64,000 nucleotides of DNA from contig CAVVJF010000022.1 of the NCBI GenBank assembly GCA_963748485.1, positions 372,001 to 436,000 on the forward strand. Direction: 5' to 3'. The stretch comes from DASRWT01 sp963748485 (lineage in GTDB: Bacteria > Methylomirabilota > Methylomirabilia > Rokubacteriales > CSP1-6). Below, one piece after another: positions 62,336-64,000 of this stretch (positions are counted from its first letter, which is position 1; every line of letters begins with the position of its first letter). Below the pieces are notes generated by a model that ran no database searches, had not been told where the DNA came from, and worked only from the letters and a program-made list of their open reading frames with translations. Position numbers and translations under genes: made by a program.

Positions 62336-62934
62336 GGCGCCACCGTCCGGATGGGAATCACGAGCGGCCGCGCGTCGGCGGATCGGCCGCCGCGCGATAA
62401 GGTCAGGGTCACCTCCACGGCGGCGGGAAGCGTCCCCTCGTCCTTCCCGCTCCAGCGCTCGTGCCAGGTGTGATCCGTGCCCCGGAGGTAGCGGAAGCGG
62501 AGCGCGGCCACCTCGGGGTCGCGCATGACCGGGGCGAGGGCCTCGAAGGCCTCGCGGGCGGGCAGGGTGCCCTGGCGCAGCGCGAGGCCCTCGTCCTCCC
62601 GTGTGAGCCGCGTGGCCGCGAAGGCGAGGGGCGCGGCGGCGGGCACGGCCGGGCTCGCGGTGACGAAGCCCAAGCGCTCCGCCTCGCCCTCGAAGACGAC
62701 GGCGCGCTCGTCCGCCGCGCCCGCGCGGTACGGATAGGCGCCGCCCACGACGTGCTCGAGCATGGCGTGGAGGCTCCGCGCGTGCTGCAGCGTGGCCGCG
62801 CGCGCCTCTCCCTGGCGCCAGGCGGCGAGCCCGACGCGCAGGGCGCCCACCGCGATGCCGAGCGTGGCGGCGATGATGCTGAGCGCCATCACCACCTCGA
62901 TCAAGGTGAAGCCGCGGTCTCGGGCGGCGCTCAT
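62332..62934 (-). CDS. gspJ: T2SS minor pseudopilin GspJ
   Basis: 200 aa. The prepilin motif RGFTLIEVVMALSIIAATLG has Glu at +5. The GspJ body includes AWRQGEARAATLQHARSLHAMLEHVV and ALRFRYLRGTDHTWHERWSG. ATG 62934 overlaps the gspI stop by 4 bp. It is processed by a prepilin peptidase not present in the window. Confidence 0.9.
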   Translation of the reverse strand: MSAARDRGFTLIEVVMALSIIAATLGIAVGALRVGLAAWRQGEARAATLQHARSLHAMLEHVVGGAYPYRAGAADERAVVFEGEAERLGFVTASPAVPAAAPLAFAATRLTREDEGLALRQGTLPAREAFEALAPVMRDPEVAALRFRYLRGTDHTWHERWSGKDEGTLPAAVEVTLTLSRGGRSADARPLVIPIRTVAP

Positions 62935-63302
62935 GGGCGGTGGGCCGTCCGCAGGGTGGCGAGCGTCAGCGAGGCGTCGCGGCTCCAGCGCACGGTCACG
63001 GTGAGCGCCAGCAGGCGCGGGATCGGCCCGCCCGGCGGTTGCAGCGTTTCCGGGATGGCCACGTGCGTGACGCGCCGCTCCCACGTGAGCGGCCCCTCGC
63101 GGCCTTGCTCGATGCCCTCGGCGAGCACCGGCGTCTCTCTCGCGAGCCGGTCGGCGAGGACGACGGCGCCCTGATGGTCGTCGGACTGCTTGACCAAGCG
63201 CAGCCCCTGCGCGCTCAGCTGAATCAGCACGACGGCGCCGAGACCCAGGACGGTCAGGGCGATCAGCACCTCGAGCAGGGTGAAGCCCCGCTGGCTTCTC
63301 AC
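62931..63302 (-). CDS. gspI: T2SS minor pseudopilin GspI
   Basis: 123 aa. GTG 63302 overlaps the gspH stop as GTGA, giving the start VRSQRGFTLLEVLIALTVLGLGA, a perfect prepilin motif with Glu at +5. The short globular part ends SRDASLTLATLRTAHRP. Length and order fit GspI. Confidence 0.9.
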   Translation of the reverse strand: MRSQRGFTLLEVLIALTVLGLGAVVLIQLSAQGLRLVKQSDDHQGAVVLADRLARETPVLAEGIEQGREGPLTWERRVTHVAIPETLQPPGGPIPRLLALTVTVRWSRDASLTLATLRTAHRP

Positions 63303-63745
63303 GACTCGCTCCGTCGCGCCGTCACCCGGCCGGACAGCGGCTCCACCGTCATCGTGTAGATCACGGAGCCGGCCGCTTCGAGTCGGAAGCGGCCCCCGGT
63401 GGACGCCCCGTAGGCCAGGAAGGCGAGGGCGGGACTCCCCGGAGGGTCCGCCGCGATCCGGAGCGCAGGGCCCAGGCGGCGGACCGACTGGATGGCCCCG
63501 CCGCCGCCCGCCCGCAGCACGAGCCCGTGCCCGTCGGCGTCGACGGCCACCTCGAGGGCATCGCGGCGCGCGATCGCGCGCTCCCGCGCCGCGCGCAGGA
63601 ACGAGGCCACGCCCGCCACCTCGGCGCGAAGCTGCACGGCCTCGACGCCGCGCCACACCGACGGCGCCGCGAGCGCCGCCGCCAGCGCCAGCACGAGCAT
63701 GACCACCGCCAGCTCGAGCAGCGTGAATCCCCGGCGGTCGGTCAT
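63299..63745 (-). CDS. gspH: T2SS minor pseudopilin GspH
   Basis: 148 aa. ATG 63745 overlaps the gspG stop (ATGA) and begins MTDRRGFTLLELAVVMLVLALAA, a prepilin signal with Glu at +5; an in-frame ATG at 63757 is less likely. The body is a GspH-type fold with AVQLRAEVAGVASFLRAARERAIAR. Confidence 0.9.
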   Translation of the reverse strand: MTDRRGFTLLELAVVMLVLALAAALAAPSVWRGVEAVQLRAEVAGVASFLRAARERAIARRDALEVAVDADGHGLVLRAGGGGAIQSVRRLGPALRIAADPPGSPALAFLAYGASTGGRFRLEAAGSVIYTMTVEPLSGRVTARRSES

Positions 63746-64000
63746 TTGGTCTCCCACGACGTGACGTCGGCCTGCTCGCCCTCACCCCCGTGCGCTCCGT
63801 CCGCGCCCGCTGTCCAGATGTCGTAGTCGCCGTGATCGCCGGGGCAACACTTGTACTGGTAAGGGCGGCCCCAGGGATCGGACGGCACCTCGGTCTTCTT
63901 GAGGTAGGACCCGCTCCAGTTTGGAACATTCGGATTCCGCACGAGCGCGCCGAGCCCCAGCGCCGTGGCCGGATAGGAGCCGACGTCCAGACGATACTGG
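63742..64000 (-). CDS. gspG: T2SS major pseudopilin GspG, N-terminus outside the window
   Basis: The last ~85 residues are visible; the reading frame is open to the window edge. It reads YRLDVGSYPATALGLGAL ... SGSYLKKTEVPSDPWGRPYQY, then HGDYDIWTAGADG and GGEGEQADVTSW, the C-terminal calcium-binding loop of GspG. GspG builds the pseudopilus shaft. First visible gene of the operon; gspH follows with an ATGA overlap. Confidence 0.93.
   Translation of the reverse strand, partial: QYRLDVGSYPATALGLGALVRNPNVPNWSGSYLKKTEVPSDPWGRPYQYKCCPGDHGDYDIWTAGADGAHGGEGEQADVTSWETK

Noticed and set aside
1..64000. CRISPR array or insertion sequence
   Set aside because: No regularly spaced direct repeats, no transposase frames and no terminal inverted repeats were seen in the gaps.

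Overview
The window is high-GC DNA from a Gram-negative bacterium with an outer membrane: type II secretion, an RND efflux pump, lipoproteins and heptose-type sugar activation are all present. Two luciferase-like flavin oxidoreductases, a Tat-exported ABC-type binding-protein relic, CoA-ligase and hydratase genes and several near-leaderless starts fit an uncultured soil lineage such as Candidatus Rokubacteria (Methylomirabilota). That placement is inferred from gene content; no marker gene is present to prove it.

Left end (1-6.5 kb, + strand): a tightly overlapping operon. It encodes a GAF/HlyD membrane-fusion protein (5' end outside the window), a PqqD-like/M50 metalloprotease/HlyD-like fusion, a short SecA-type ATPase of only 659 aa, a second secreted HlyD-like protein, and then a DUF3467 protein. 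I read it as a candidate dedicated peptide-processing and export machine. It is followed by a degenerate tRNA-Phe-like remnant, an ABC-2 exporter pair, a small lipoprotein and a two-CBS protein.

Centre-left (9.9-26.1 kb, + strand): a two-gene Tc (ABC) toxin. The first gene is a natural TcB-TcC fusion of about 2479 aa with a C-terminal payload of about 350 aa that I do not recognise. The second is a 2912-aa TcA pore subunit with an extra N-terminal beta-sandwich-like domain. A frameshifted substrate-binding-protein pseudogene lies just downstream.

Middle (27.2-56.8 kb): accessory and metabolic genes. These include a minus-strand sugar operon (separate HldE-like nucleotidyltransferase and kinase, GT2 glycosyltransferase, Gfo/Idh/MocA oxidoreductase) and a TetR-MFP-RND efflux operon with an operator-like palindrome inside its promoter. 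Also present are acyl-CoA genes (ADP-forming ligase, enoyl-CoA hydratase, TesB thioesterase), a Tat-exported amidohydrolase followed by two MFS transporters and a small monooxygenase, a DUF5674 gene pair, and a TPR/N-acetylmuramidase/lipoprotein operon.

Right end (56.7-64 kb, - strand): a type II secretion operon in the order gspG-H-I-J-K-L-M-C-D, with almost every junction overlapping by 4 bp. gspG runs off the window and gspE/gspF are not seen. No CRISPR array, insertion sequence, integrase or rRNA was found. Nearly the whole window is coding, and no gene-free stretch exceeds about 300 bases.
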